In this document: positions 20,196 through 31,197 of the stretch, piece by piece
How positions within the stretch are numbered: position 1 is the first letter of the stretch
Layout of the letters: each line of letters begins with the position of its first letter
Made by a program: the position numbers and the translations under genes
Notes under the pieces: model-generated
Told to the model about the DNA's origin: nothing
What the model saw: only the letters and a program-made list of their open reading frames with translations
The model's database searches: none
NCBI GenBank assembly: GCA_029204225.1
Contig: MU835378.1
Span: 1-39,630 of the forward strand
Source of the DNA: Diphasiastrum complanatum
Taxonomy: Eukaryota; Streptophyta; Lycopodiopsida; Lycopodiales; Lycopodiaceae
Reading direction: 5' to 3'
Length of the DNA stretch: 39,630 nucleotides

Positions 20196-22450
20196 GTTTG
20201 TTTATTTATTTATGCACTATTATTCTGCATTTTGATAAATTTATTTGTTATGAATAAAATTTATTGGATACTTTTTATGCAATCTAATACATCATTATAA
20301 TGTTTTGAAAATATCTAGATGCCAATATTTAGATGATATTTAAATTATGAATAATTTATTAATGATTTATGCAAGTACCTATAAAACAACGAAGAGTTAA
20401 TTAGCTATATGAATTTTAAGTTCATTTTTTGTTTGTGATATTTTTTAAAACAATATCAAATTTGCTATGCACGTAATTGTGTAGTTTCTTACTAATGTAT
20501 TTTTGAAAATATGGTATGTGCATTTTGAGGATTTAAAAAAATCAAAAGGCCTGCACTTAAAAAACTAATTTTACCCAAAAATGTGATTTTATTTTTGGTA
20601 CCTTGATTGTGAAAGTTTTGAAGGGAATCTTCTTAGGAGAAACCTTTTCAATTACCCACTCAATAGGAAATTGTGTTAAAGGAAATGGAAGGGCAAGATC
20701 ATTAATGCATCACTCAAGAAACAAGAATGATCAAGGGGCTCAAGAATGCATCAAAACTCATGGAAGATCTTCTTATTTCAGCATGGAGTAGATACATTTA
20801 CAAAAGACCCCTTCTACAAAGAGGGAGTCTCTTAAATAAGCAAGAGAGCTCCCTAGGTGGCATCCTAGTGGCATTTCCACACTACACAAATTACAAGTGG
20901 AATTATGCTCTCCAGTAGAGGTCACCATCAAAAGCTGGCTCACTCTACTTTCTTCAAGAGGGGTCTACTTGCATTTATTACTTTGCTTAGAAATACTCGT
21001 TCCTACATGATCATTCCATCTTTCGGGATTCACCATGAGGCTTACACAGTTTCTACTTGACAATATTAACTAGTATTCCTCAAGAGGGCTGAATATTACA
21101 AAGGCCTATTTGCACAATCCATCCAACTGGTGAAGAATCTCCAAACCCACTAGAGGAAGCAAGCTTGCCATTAGAGACGCAAAGGTAGCTACACTTCATG
21201 CCATTCTCCAAGAAGAAGAGCAGGAGCTAAAAGAAATCAAGTTAAAGATTTGTACCATTAAGAAGCAATCAAAGCCATTCTAGGGCTCTCAACTACTATG
21301 GATTGTAATCTTTGTCTTGTTTTCAATAATCATATTAGACCAGCTTTTATTATTTTTCTCTGCCATTTTCGGCTCCTTCCCTCTCACATGCACATTTAAA
21401 TACCTCTTAAGATCTATGTGTGCACATTGGTCAAATCATTCACCTATATATTACAACTCCATCAATATGTACAAATGTGATGATTTGAATATTCATGAGA
21501 ATACATATTTTTCTACATAGACACTGTCACAAAACATTTGCAAAAAACATATTAGATAAAAAAAACCATGTGCATGAACAATTTTTTTTATAGTGAAGTT
21601 GACCCATGACTATGCTCATAAACAAAGATATTTGAAAACAAGTCACGTTGGAATGGAGAAGTTTGTTTGAGATTTACAATTAACTTTGTAAATCATTTAC
21701 ATCATCCATCTTTCTAGTGAACATGCCATTGAAATAGTCTACAAGGTCATGAAATTTATCATAGATTCTAGATTTCTATTTTTTTCATAAAAAGTGTGAA
21801 AAAAATCTATGTATGTGTGGCAAATTTCTTTTGCTCTATCTACAACTATGTAGAATAGGTCCTTTGTAGTAATTGATGAACTGAGCTTGAACAAACAAGG
21901 AATTGTACTCACTTCATTTTTGGAATATGATAATATTTGCTAAAAATTGCACACATGACAGGTACATTTCCAATCACATCTTTGGACAATTCTTTTACAT
22001 TAAAAAGTTTCAAATTGTTGTGATCATCTATGAGGTGTTCAAAAACCTTGACCGTATTGTTGTGTGAGACTTCTTTTGCCTCAGGAGAAGCACATATACT
22101 TGTTTCAAAGTGATTGGCCATAATGGGTAATCGATTTTTTTTATGGAACCAAAGAAGCTACATTTGCAAAAACAAGAGATATATTATATGCAATGATCAA
22201 ATTCGTACCTACAATTATATCTTTTTGACAACATAGCATATTATTTTAGAAAAACTTGGTAACGGTAATCTAAATTCGACCTAAATAACTTGAAATTGCA
22301 TCAAATCAAGGAATTCAAAAATTTTGATCAAAATTGATCAAAGACCTACTCCTCTTTGGAAAGTTTACAAAGAAGCATTTTGCAATAAACAAACGTAAAT
22401 ATCAAGAAAAATTGTGATATAATAAAATTAGTGGCATATAACCTAAGAGT
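20196..22450. other. AT-rich stretch, no recognised gene
   Basis: Strongly AT-rich from 20196 to 20600. Then 20600-21300 is more balanced, with short exon-like frames, including a Glu/Lys-rich run EEEQELKEIKLKICTIKKQ around 21216-21272 that would be coiled coil. A minus-strand frame of 70 codons at 21909-22121 contains VFEHLIDDHNNLKLFNVKEL and KDVIGNVPVMC, which looks protein-like, but I cannot identify it. No TE domain was recognised. Confidence 0.4.
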
Positions 22451-22454
22451 TTTT

Positions 22455-23112
22455 AGGAGCTTGATTCTTGATCATCATCACTCTTGGCCTCCATTCTTTG
22501 GATCTTCGTCTTGGACTTCATTTTGCCTTTTCTTGAGAAGTTGACCTTCTCATCTCCATCATGTAGATTCAAGGAACCAATCCTTTGTCTCACATGTAGG
22601 ATCCTACTCTCTTCGGCCATCAATAAAAGGTAAGAAATCTTGTATGGCAAAACTTTGTACTAGATTGGAGAACTCATCTCCAAGACCATTTAGGATGATT
22701 TGAACAAGCTTATCATCTTGGATTTTCTCACTTATGATGGAAAGTTCTTTATTGAGAGATTTTATCCTCAAGACATATTCCTGGGCACTCTCTTCACTAC
22801 CTCTAATGATTTGTAGAACCTTATTTCAAAGCATAAGCACTCTAGAGGTGTTCTTGGATTCATAAATCCCTCTCAAGGAGTCCCAAGCCTCCTTGGCCGA
22901 GGTACAAGATGCAACTTCTTTAAGAAGTTCATTACTAACATTCATATTAAGACAATGTAATGCTAGCCTAGATCTCTTTTTGTACCTCACTAGATCTTGT
23001 CCTCCTTGAGTCTCTTCCTCTTCACCATCATATCTTTGAAGCATTGCACCAACAAGAAATAAATAAACAAATTGACGCTGTAAATGATGTATGTCTGTAT
23101 TCTCAAACAAAT
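22455..23112 (-). pseudogene. Copia gag fragment, minus strand
   Basis: The frame 23110-22826 contains RYKKRSRLALHCLNMNVSNE and KEVASCTSAKEAWDSLRGIY, directly comparable to the gag of the 12-kb copia (ALHFIKMNVSNEILREIGSC, AKDAWGALKSIY). Downstream on the same strand, with frame changes, come YVLRIKSLNKELS-like text, LVQIILNGLGDEFSNLVQSF and, in frame 22650-22453, a Lys/Ser-rich tail. The zinc knuckle and pol are absent. This is a gag-only remnant of the same copia family in opposite orientation. Whether it was once joined to the inverted pol fragment at 17560-20195 is unclear; the order along the minus strand (gag, then pol) would allow it, with about 2.2 kb inserted between. Confidence 0.8.
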
Positions 23113-23800
23113 ACTAGATCACCCATTTCTCTTGCCTTACATGAAAAACAAAGAGCTACCCCCTTACTTGAGAAACCTTTCTTGACTCATCCTCAAAAAA
23201 ATTGCACTTTCAAAAGGTTCTCAAAATTTAAAAAGGTTCTCAGCTTTTTGAAGGATATATATCACATTATAAAAAGGGTTTCTATGCTTATATAAAAAAT
23301 GTCATCAAAAATTCTATGATACTGATGTTTATGGTGATTCCATTCATATACTTTGTCGATTTTTTCTTTCCACCTAGGCACTTGTGCAACCTTTAATGGG
23401 CCCATGCCTTTTTCTATATGAAAAACACGCGTGTGACCAATTGTTTTGTAAACCTGAAAGGCCAAATATACCTTTGTTGGGCTCATGAACAATTGCTTTG
23501 TGTTTTTTGTAGTGAAAGTTGCTACCTTTCAAGACTTTCAACTTTGTTGCATTTGAACACCTCAAAGTGTCATTCAAAGTAGGAAATAATGAGATATTAC
23601 AAAGTTAAAAGAAAGCTAAGAAAATATTTCAAAGAATAAGCAATTTATTGTCAATATCCACATGTTAAGCATAAATAGTCTTAGATTGCAAAGAAAGAAA
23701 ACTTTTCTAATTCACTTGATTGAAAGCCAAATTACAAGGAGTTCAATGTTGCACGTGTTTGGTATGGCCTCCTTCCAAAGCAAGGTAGGCCCAAAAAGTA
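23113..23800. other. Stretch without recognised genes
   Basis: Short frames only. A minus-strand frame at 23577-23374 (67 codons) has no recognised motif. Similar words around 23436 (CCAATTGTTTTGT) and 23491 (CAATTGCTTTGTG) hint at weak internal repetition. Confidence 0.4.
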
Positions 23801-23883
23801 TTATGAATGAGCCGGGTAGATGACATTTTGCCAGTATGATTTTTTACTGGGCAAAATGTCATCTTTCCAGCCCATTCCATTGA
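23801..23883. repeat. Near-palindromic inverted repeat (hairpin)
   Basis: Arm AGATGACATTTTGCC-AGTA (23818-23835) is the reverse complement of TACTGGGCAAAATGTCATCT (23845-23864) with one extra base. The similarity extends outward, more weakly, to about 38 bp per arm (GAATGAGCCGGGT on the left against the reverse complement GAATGGGCTGGAA on the right). The loop is only about 9 bp and T-rich. It could be a tiny foldback element or a hairpin-forming relic. Confidence 0.75.
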
Positions 23884-23900
23884 GTAATGCATAGTTGCTG

Positions 23901-24040
23901 CTTTTTCACATGACCATTATGGAGTAGAATCTACATTTGAAAAACATAGTCAACGTTTTTGAAGCAAAGCTTTTTTCACAGGACCATTATGAAGCAAAAT
24001 TTGCATCTGAATAACATAATCAATGTTGAAAACAATGGGT
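23901..24040. repeat. Imperfect 70-bp tandem duplication
   Basis: CTTTTTCACATGACCATTAT (23901) and TTTTTTCACAGGACCATTAT (23971) begin two adjacent units with a 70-bp period. The following AACATAGTCAACG/AACATAATCAATG words are also shared. Confidence 0.8.
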
Positions 24041-24141
24041 TGCCGCCTGTTCTGCTTTTTAAGTAGTCGAAAAAATAGAAGAAAAAACAACTATGGATTA
24101 GTGATTAGTTCACCCGAAATGGAGATAGTGCACCAATGCAC

Positions 24142-24148
24142 AAAAAAA
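24142..24148 (-). terminator. Pol III terminator of tRNA-Val
   Basis: A seven-T run on the minus strand begins 13 nt after the tRNA discriminator base, the standard RNA polymerase III termination signal. Confidence 0.75.
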
Positions 24149-24160
24149 TATTGACAAATA

Positions 24161-24234
24161 TGGCTTCGCCCGGACTTGAACCGGAGACCTTCAGTGTGTT
24201 AGACTGACGTGATAACCAACTACACCACGAAACC
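24161..24234 (-). tRNA. tRNA-Val (AAC)
   Basis: On the minus strand, GGTTTCG (24234-24228) pairs with CGAAGCC (24168-24162) as the acceptor stem, with one G-U pair, and A at 24161 is the discriminator. The D-arm reads GTGTAGTTGGTTATCAC. The anticodon arm is TCAGT-CTAACAC-ACTGA, giving anticodon AAC (valine). The T-arm is TCCGG-TTCAAGT-CCGGG. All arms pair, and total length is the normal 74 nt without encoded CCA. A run of seven T residues on the minus strand (opposite 24142-24148) lies 12-18 nt downstream, a fitting RNA polymerase III terminator. No intron is present. The gene is probably functional. Confidence 0.95.
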
Positions 24235-24340
24235 ACAATACGAACGATTCCATCAGTTCTCTTCTACATTCAATCCATGGTAGCAAGCTGAACTAGATTG
24301 CAATTACAGCTAGTGTACTCGCTTTGTTAAAGATTGGAGT

Positions 24341-24355
24341 AGTAGTAGTAGTATC
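24341..24355. repeat. Short (AGT)5 trinucleotide repeat
   Basis: About five AGT/GTA units in a row about 105 bp to the right of the tRNA gene. Confidence 0.8.
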
Positions 24356-24395
24356 TTCGGATTCCAAATTTGAGAATTGATGAATGAAGGATTTG

Positions 24396-24592
24396 ATGCC
24401 TTTTCATGGTTCCTCTGGACAACTATCCTGATCAATGCTATGAAATTGAAGCCTTTTCCTGGTTTTAGCTCCTCCCGTTGATGATGTTGCTCATCAGCCC
24501 AAGACCCAAGACTGAAGCCCTTTCATAGTTTTTCTGGACAAAGATCATGCTCAATGCTATTATGGGCTTGAAGCCTTTTCATGGTCTGTGAC
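24396..24592. repeat. Degenerate tandem repeat built on GAAGCCTTTTCATGGTT
   Basis: The word GCCTTTTCATGGTT or close variants starts at 24398, 24451, 24517 and 24572. The first and third are each followed by CTCTGGACAA...CAATGCTAT-like sequence, so the larger unit is about 120 bp and is present twice. Confidence 0.7.
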
Positions 24593-24599
24593 AATGAAC

Positions 24600-26345
24600 C
24601 TTCTTAATGATTGTTGTGGGTTCTTGATCCTGTAATGGCGATTTTGACAATGATTCTGCCAGTGGAGCAGAAGAGTGCACTGGTGTGAAGTTCTTGAGCC
24701 ATTCTTTGAAAGCAAGTGGTTGAGGCACTGGGCTTCCTTGTCTCAGAATGCCTATACGTTAATTTTGAACATCTCGCATATTATGAATTGCGATTCTATG
24801 GTATATTCATTCAACATTTGGAGTTGTCAGAGCACTTCTCTTGATGGCTTACATTAACAAGAAAGTATTAGGCTGGATATGAAGGTTTTGCTTGAACTGA
24901 GTGAAAATGCATTACCTAATATCCACTGTCCACCTGGAGAGGTAATGTACCAATGAATTACCTAGTGGTGATCACTCCTACAGGTCATGTAAGAATGGAC
25001 AGAGGCACTTAGCGCGGTTGAGATTCAAGTTTGTTTAAACTTATATACTGGGTTCTACTGATGTAACCTATATCTGAGATGTGCAACTGATCGCAACAAT
25101 CAATGGAAAAAAGTAGAGACTTCTGAAGATTTCTGTTTTGTAGTAATTTGGTAAAGCCCAAACATATTGACCATGACTTGGCAACTTGTCAAGCTTTTCC
25201 AGATGATGTATTTATGCTCATTATAGCTTTAATGTTCTATCATGGCGCAATTGCATGTATTGTGGGCTTCTCGTTTTGTTGAAGCTTATTTTTAGCTTTA
25301 TATTTATCACTTCTACATTTAATTAGACCATAGGTACAACAGCTCACCTTGCATTTGGCTTTGTAAATGGATGGTTCTTGTGGTTAGCAAGATATAGATG
25401 TAGCTTACACAAAGAAAAACAATGGATTTCACTTGATTGCCTTGTTATCGACTTCTATCACTAGATTTCCAGTTTGTAATGATCCGATAGTGGTATCTAG
25501 GAACATTATCTCTAGAGACACCCATCCAGTTATTCGTATCACTAGACAACATCGTGGATAGACATAGGCCATCATGTCCCTGGCTTGCCCATATGTGGGA
25601 TAACATGTCTACAATGTGATCTTGATGGATTCTCAAAGTCTCATAATGATGAAGTCTTGAAAATGGGTCGAGATGAGCTTTTACAACAAAGTCCTGGTGA
25701 CTCCCGTTGGACCCAAGGTTTTAAATCAATCAAGGACCATTGATGATCTGTACATCTTATGCTTCCTAGATAGCTAAAATTCATTCTGCTCAAAGATTGA
25801 TCCTCTTGTGGGAAGACAACACTTCAGAATGCGTTTTCAATGATATGACCTTTAGGACCTAACTAGAAACTATATCACCATCCTACCAATGATTGATGAT
25901 ATTTCACCAGCCTCATGGATTATTGGTTAGACTGGGTGGGTGCCGACCTAAATGATTGTCTATATTTATTGGATTGGTGATTTAGCCACACAACTTTAAA
26001 TCGTCTATTGCCCCTTGGCATAGTGGTAGTGAGAGGGTGTTATTAGTTCAATAAGGACTTTAAATCCTCTATTGGAACTAATATGACATAGTAGTATGAT
26101 GCTATTATATTCTTCAATGAAGATTTTTCACTGCTTGCTTGAACTACGGGTGTCTTGGATAAGGATATACTACCTCGGATATTTTGGGCTAGTTAATTGC
26201 TAGGAACTATATCTTTTTTTCTCAAGGTTGTAGCTAGTTCCCATGCCTACTCTTGAAACAATTTTGTTATATGTCTACTTCTAAATAGGGCTCCTTTGCA
26301 AACCAAGATGGTTCTTAGGGTAGTTCTCAAATATTATGGGTATGC
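24600..26345. other. Stretch without recognised genes
   Basis: No TE domain, tRNA or splice-bounded coding exon was recognised on either strand. The longest frames are about 60 codons. A small internal repeat, TTTAAATCGTCTATTG/TTTAAATCCTCTATTG, occurs at about 25996 and 26061. Confidence 0.5.
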
Positions 26346-26349
26346 CTTC

Positions 26350-26520
26350 AAATGGTGGAGACCTTGCTTCTAAATGTTAGGAATATGTCCCTACCAAACA
26401 TTGTCTTTTACAATATAAGAATGCTATCTTTGAACACTGATGACATGGCCCTTATGGAGATGCAAAGGGCCATGCCTCTCAGTTAAGAGTATTGCTTTTA
26501 CAAAATATGATCTTTAAGAC
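26350..26520. repeat. Degenerate short-period repeat, block 1
   Basis: Successive variants of a roughly 20-24 bp phrase, such as TAGGAATATGTCCCTACCAAA, ACATTGTCTTTTACAATA and TTAAGAGTATTGCTTTTACA. The recurring skeleton is (T/A)AAGGA(C/T)ATTG(T/C)C(T)TTTA. It is related to block 2 at 26890-27260. The sequence between the blocks (26521-26889) does not show the pattern. Confidence 0.5.
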
Positions 26521-26889
26521 ACAACGATGTTCGGCTCAAATGCTACAAGCAATGTCATGCCCATGTATGGACTGATCTCAGATTATTATCCTGTAAGGAG
26601 GTCAACATGCCTACCTTGACCAGTAAATTAATTGTGATTATAAGGGGTTGGGGCCCTCATGGTATTAAAGTCATAATTAATGGTTAGAGGAGCTAGATTT
26701 GGTGATGGTAACTTTATGCTGCTGGAGTGACATCTCTCTCCTATTGAGCATGGTTGGTCCATCCATAGCTTAGGGGCTAGATCCATTCCATCTAGGTTTG
26801 CGATCTACGTTTGGTTGGGTACGTTTGTCTGATTCCCTTGGGTTCTATGGCTTCAACATGCTAGTCTTTGATCCCTGGTGGAGGTCTTG

Positions 26890-27260
26890 ATAGGCAATGT
26901 CATTAACTTTTAAGAGTATTGCCTTCAGACATTAAGGATATTGTTGCGAACACTTGAGGATATGACTTTTGGAAGATATTGTCTTTAAATTTTAAGGACT
27001 TGCTTTAAGGGCACTACCTTTTAAGTAATAGGGACTATGCCCTTTAGATGATATTTTCTCAAAGCATGTGAGAATATGATTTTTGATATATATTGCATTT
27101 GAATTCAAAAGACTTCCTTTAAACGCTAAAGCCATTGTCCTTAAAATATTTTCGACATTTCCTTCGCCTTCACCCATTAAGGACAATGCCTTGAAAACTT
27201 AGAGACCTTGTTCTTAGGCTTTTAAGCACCAAGCATATTGTCTCTAAGTGTCTTTAGCCA
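26890..27260. repeat. Degenerate short-period repeat, block 2
   Basis: At least a dozen consecutive variants of one phrase: TTAAGGATATTG at 26932, TTGAGGATATGACTTTT at 26954, GATATTGTCTTTAAA at 26975, TTAAGGACTTGCTTTAA at 26992, GGGACTATGCCCTTTAGA near 27031, and ATTAAGGACAATGCCTTGAAA near 27177, among others. Spacing is irregular (15-25 bp) and each unit is diverged. It looks like an ancient minisatellite. Confidence 0.5.
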
Positions 27261-28330
27261 TTGTAGGTGCCCATTGAATAAACTATCACAATGGTGCTCG
27301 TTAAAAATCATCGCAATCATAAAGCACAATTTTCCATGTGTTGTAAGTGGAGGGCTCGGGTTCTCGTGTACCTGTGATTGAATAAGGCCCATGTGGGTTC
27401 AATGGGAGGCTTGAACAAAGTGGCTTAGATGAAATTTGCATGAGGTTAATTTTTATCTTGCACAAAACCAAGAGGCATGTTTCACCCACATAGGTTATTA
27501 AACTGCACTCTGTGTTTCAAGAGGTTGGTTCTCTTATGTAGCTTTTGGCACACACAAGTAAACCTAACATGAAAAATATCCACATGTTGGTATGTTTTTC
27601 AAAAACCATTTAATGACCATGCAAAGAAAAAAAAAAATCATCAATGAAAATACCATGGACAATACTCGATTATGGCCAACATATCCAACATCCTGTATAT
27701 GTCGGAAATGCACCAAAGGAGAAACTAAAAGTTCATCTTAGCCATGTTCAAAGAGTCTCTCATGAACATCAATATAGGTCCTCACCCTCCCTTTCTTCTT
27801 TGCTTGACCTTGGTCGCCAATTGTTCGATTATTAGTATTTTCAAAATGATATAGCCCTTGGAATGCTATGATATGGGGGAAGAAAACTTAAGAATTCCAA
27901 GGTGAAACCCCTTATGAACCCTTGAGTAGCCTCAAGGTTATATGCACAATATTCAATCGTGGGCTATCAAAATAGCTCATTTGGGAGATATATGTGCAAA
28001 TCAAACTATTAGAATAGATCACCATTCACTACTGCATTTTGTGTCCTTGTGATAGAGCCATATAAGGGTTAGAAATACAATCCTTAACCATTTCTTGTAT
28101 AGTTTTTTTCTCTCTCTCTCTCTAGGTTCTTAGACTGATGTCTAGTACCTACTAAGACCTAACTAGTACTGAACCCATAATTATCACTATTTATACAAGT
28201 ATTCAATATATGTCATTGATGTGTTTGGCTATGGTAAGCTTGCTAATTCCTGTGGATTAGGATTCTTGTGTGAACAACATCCTATGCTATTTGGCACATG
28301 TGGCATCTATTTACATGGCCATTTTCCCAA
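27261..28330. other. Stretch without recognised genes
   Basis: Includes a 63-codon plus frame at 27644 with no known motif and a short CT-rich run at 28108-28124. No TE domain was recognised. Confidence 0.45.
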
Positions 28331-28740
28331 TTACAATACATGTGACGAAAATTGGTCAAGCTAGAATTGTGAAATTTCAATAGGGTCACAACGCACGCAA
28401 CCATTGAAATCCATTGGATCAATGCTTAAGAATTTGACGGTCGAGATTATAACAGTGTGGGCCATTGGATATAGTCTAGCCATTAGATTTGAAATGAAAA
28501 GGACCGAAGGCCAATGCAGTGCAAAAAAATCTTCAATTTCATTAAAAATATTCAATTTGAAAGGAATTCGAGGAGCATTTTCTTCACAGTGGAAAAACAG
28601 TGCTAAAAACTTCCAAGGCCTTAACTCTTTGGTTTTTTGTCTATATGGGGTCATCTAAAAGCCAAAATTCTCCAAATTAAGGGCATGAAATAATTGTGCC
28701 CTACAAGTACAACTCCTCTTGGACAGATTGAGTGCTGGTT
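28331..28740. other. Unclassified repeat-like block
   Basis: The words CCATTGGATC (28411), CCATTGGATA (28463) and CCATTAGATT (28479) recur within 80 bp, beside TTTGACGGTCGAGATTATAAC. I associate such phrases with dispersed non-coding repeats in plant genomes, but the class cannot be fixed here. The overlapping 84- and 97-codon frames on opposite strands show no domain. Confidence 0.3.
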
Positions 28741-28756
28741 TGTAGAGAGAAAGTGG

Positions 28757-28830
28757 ATCAGACTTTACCATTTAAAGGGTCGAGAAGTTAGTGAAGCCTC
28801 ATTGGAGCAGTTTGCCAAATTTGAATAGTT
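28757..28830 (+). pseudogene. Possible Ty3/gypsy chromodomain remnant
   Basis: The frame reads RLYHLKGREVSEASLEQFAKFE and stops. Gypsy chromodomains at the integrase C-terminus have the pattern Y.(I/V)KWKG....EATWE....L..F. Here KG, SEAS, the E and the final F match, while both Trp positions are Leu. No integrase precedes it. It is a weak match on a short segment. Confidence 0.3.
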
Positions 28831-28924
28831 TTAGGCATTTTAGGACAATTCAAGCTACGACATGTCCTAAGATTTTTTTGGTTAGACCTTGCAATTGACC
28901 AATATTAGGCACCTCGGTGCATGC

Positions 28925-29510
28925 AACTACATCTATCGTATTCAGAACGACTTTGATAGTCCTCAACCAAATTGCCTCTTTAGTAGCTTGAGAAGCTACA
29001 ATGTATTCTGATTATATAGATAAAATTGCAGTGGAGGTCTGTTTTCGATTGTAAGTCGCTCTTTTGGTGTCGATACACCTACCCAATTTGCATCTGTATA
29101 TCCATGAAGTGTATGGATATCGGATAAATCAACATCACCATAGCTAATACAGAGCTCAATTGTAGCTCGTGCATATATAATTACTCTAAAAAGAGCTCTT
29201 CAATGGATCATACCAGGATTGGCCACGTATTGGCTCAAGGAGCTAATGGCGTATGCAAGATCGGGCCTGGTGGAAATCATTGCATACATCAGGGATCCAA
29301 TAATTGATTAATATGGATATCCCTTCATTTAAGTCTTCTCCTCATTGGTCTAAGGGCATTGCTCCTTGGATAATTTTAGACTTGGGTCCATGGGATTATG
29401 TACAAGCTTGCAATTGATGAAATTGAATTTCGTCAGTAAATTATAGAAGTACCTCTATTGGGTGATATAGAGAAGTCTTCTATTCTTGTCTTTGTGGATC
29501 TGAATCCCGA
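28925..29510 (-). pseudogene. Ty1/copia RT/RNase H fragment, minus strand
   Basis: Reading from 29510 to 28925 on the minus strand gives NLLTKFNFINCKLVHNPMDP, SLKLSKEQCP, SIIGSLMYAMISTRPDLAYA, SLSQYVANPGMIH, and a RNase H start with LHGYTDANWVG. This is the copia tail from the segment after RT through the first RNase H Asp (YTDANW). In-frame stops and small shifts are frequent. It is a different copia lineage from the element at 12 kb, since its RNase H entry reads YTDANW instead of YSDLNF. Confidence 0.82.
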
Positions 29511-29550
29511 GACAGTAATGCACTTTACAGTGACAAGAACAAGAATATGG

Positions 29551-30230
29551 TTGTGATTTGCAAACGAGAGATAGCATGGAACGACACTCAGATATGGGGT
29601 AAATCCATGCCATACCAATATCTGAACCCATAATAGGCATAGTACCATTTTCAAAACTCTTGAGCATATCCATGCTTTCCAAAAGTATGCCAGCTATCAC
29701 CCAATTTCATAAAATTTTAAAATTCTGATCCTGTCTATTATATTATTATTATTTTTTAGCCAAGTATTTTACCCTAACATTTGTCATATGATTAGGGCAG
29801 ATCCTTGCCATACCAATCCCTACAAATGTGGCGATCCCTTGTACGAATCCCTGTACCTTAAGGGCATGTAGGTTATCAATACTTGTATTATTGTTCACAA
29901 AATTTACTTACTGCAAAGAAAATGGCAAAGTCACCATATGTGTAGCCCGCGTCATCTATATGTGTTATCATTGCTAAATGAGAGGCATAAATACGATAGT
30001 TTAAGCTATCTGTTATAAGTGTGAGCCACTACCATTTTCTATAACCATTCATAAACATGAATGCTTCCTATTATATACACCATTACCTCTTCATAGACCA
30101 ATACACGAAGCGGAGTATTGCAATAGTAACATGAATAGATGTTGCATGAGAATCTTGTGAGGAAGCCATATTTGTTTACAAACAATACTTCCTTCGGAGA
30201 CTGGTAATAGAAGTTTTTCGAGTCTAGTTT
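29551..30230. repeat. Long direct repeat X, copy 1 (about 680 bp)
   Basis: Nearly the same sequence recurs at 32101-32788. Shared landmarks are TAGCATGGAACG at the left (29572) and GAGTCTAGTTT at the right (30220-30230). Copy 1 has an (ATT)n run near 29747 that is disrupted in copy 2. Ends are not TG...CA and neither copy is bounded by a primer site or polypurine tract, so I do not call them LTRs. Minus-strand frames inside are short. Confidence 0.85.
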
Positions 30231-30930
30231 TTGCCACAACAATAATAGCATAAAAAGCATTGCTAATCGCACTATATTTGCTTTATGAAACGAATTCTCT
30301 GCATATGTTTTAGTAAAAAGGGAGTGAAAGAAACCCATATATAAACTTCATGAAGATGGTCTTCAGAATGCATACTTGTATAAGAGTGTACTCCGAATCC
30401 AATAATGGAATCGGAATGCAACGTCATAGTAGGAAAATCTGTGTAAAGCAAGAGACATATGGCATTTGCTTATCATTTACCATAAACCATACCTCACGTG
30501 GTGACCGTAAAAGCACATATAATATAGTAGCTCACTGGCAGCCAACTATGCACCCACTCTATAATTGAAAAGACAAATATCTACATAAACTTTAGTGTGG
30601 TCATCGCTATCCTTTCATCAATGAAGGAGCCTCATAGCTACGTAATCAGAGGTTCAATCAATCACGTGTTATGAGAGTAAGGTAAAGCGAGTGTGTTTAT
30701 GATCCCTAAAGCATGCCAATCAAGCCACATAATATGCATAAGGTTGCATGAAGCAGCAGTGTGCTGTCAATGCACTATCAGCGTGTAGTTTCAACATAAA
30801 TTTGCCACATACTTTATGTGATAGGATGGAAACATCCACAAGGCTCTATCAAGAGGGTATTCCATCGCGACTTGCAGCCTAAACCTACATCTGAAATAAA
30901 TGGTAAGCATGCATAACATGCATTGTTTTC
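30231..30930. other. Sequence between repeat X copy 1 and segment Y
   Basis: A minus-strand frame (30338-30039, 99 codons, many Leu/Tyr/Val) runs from here into repeat X. It has no recognised domain. Unlike the equivalent position after X copy 2, there is no long open minus-strand frame. Confidence 0.4.
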
Positions 30931-31197
30931 TCAGAAGGTAGGGGATTGCAATCCAGCGCCCGCCTTATGCCATAGTTTATACACTAAGCAAAGCAAATAT
31001 AAGCAATTGCAGAACTCAAATGTAGATTGGTTCTCAATGTCACATATATCTTGCGAAAAGATTTCAAGTTGCAAAGCACTGTCTTCATCCAACCCATCTA
31101 ACAAAACAAGTGGGTGTGGAGAGAGGGGTGTATTAGGAATGGTAGGCGTTGGTTCATTCGACAAACAAGGAGTCATTTTCTTTTTCAAGGTAGGCAA
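30931..31197 (-). pseudogene. Segment Y, copy 1: unrecognised minus-strand coding fragment
   Basis: An 88-codon frame has a Pro/Thr-rich N-terminal half (TPTIPNTPLSPHPL) followed by an acidic stretch and IFSQDICDIENQSTFEFC. The last phrase recurs as YSQDICDIGEQSTFEFC in the minus-strand frame at 33603-32782, so the two are relatives. After FEFC the two diverge completely. I do not recognise the protein family. Confidence 0.4.
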
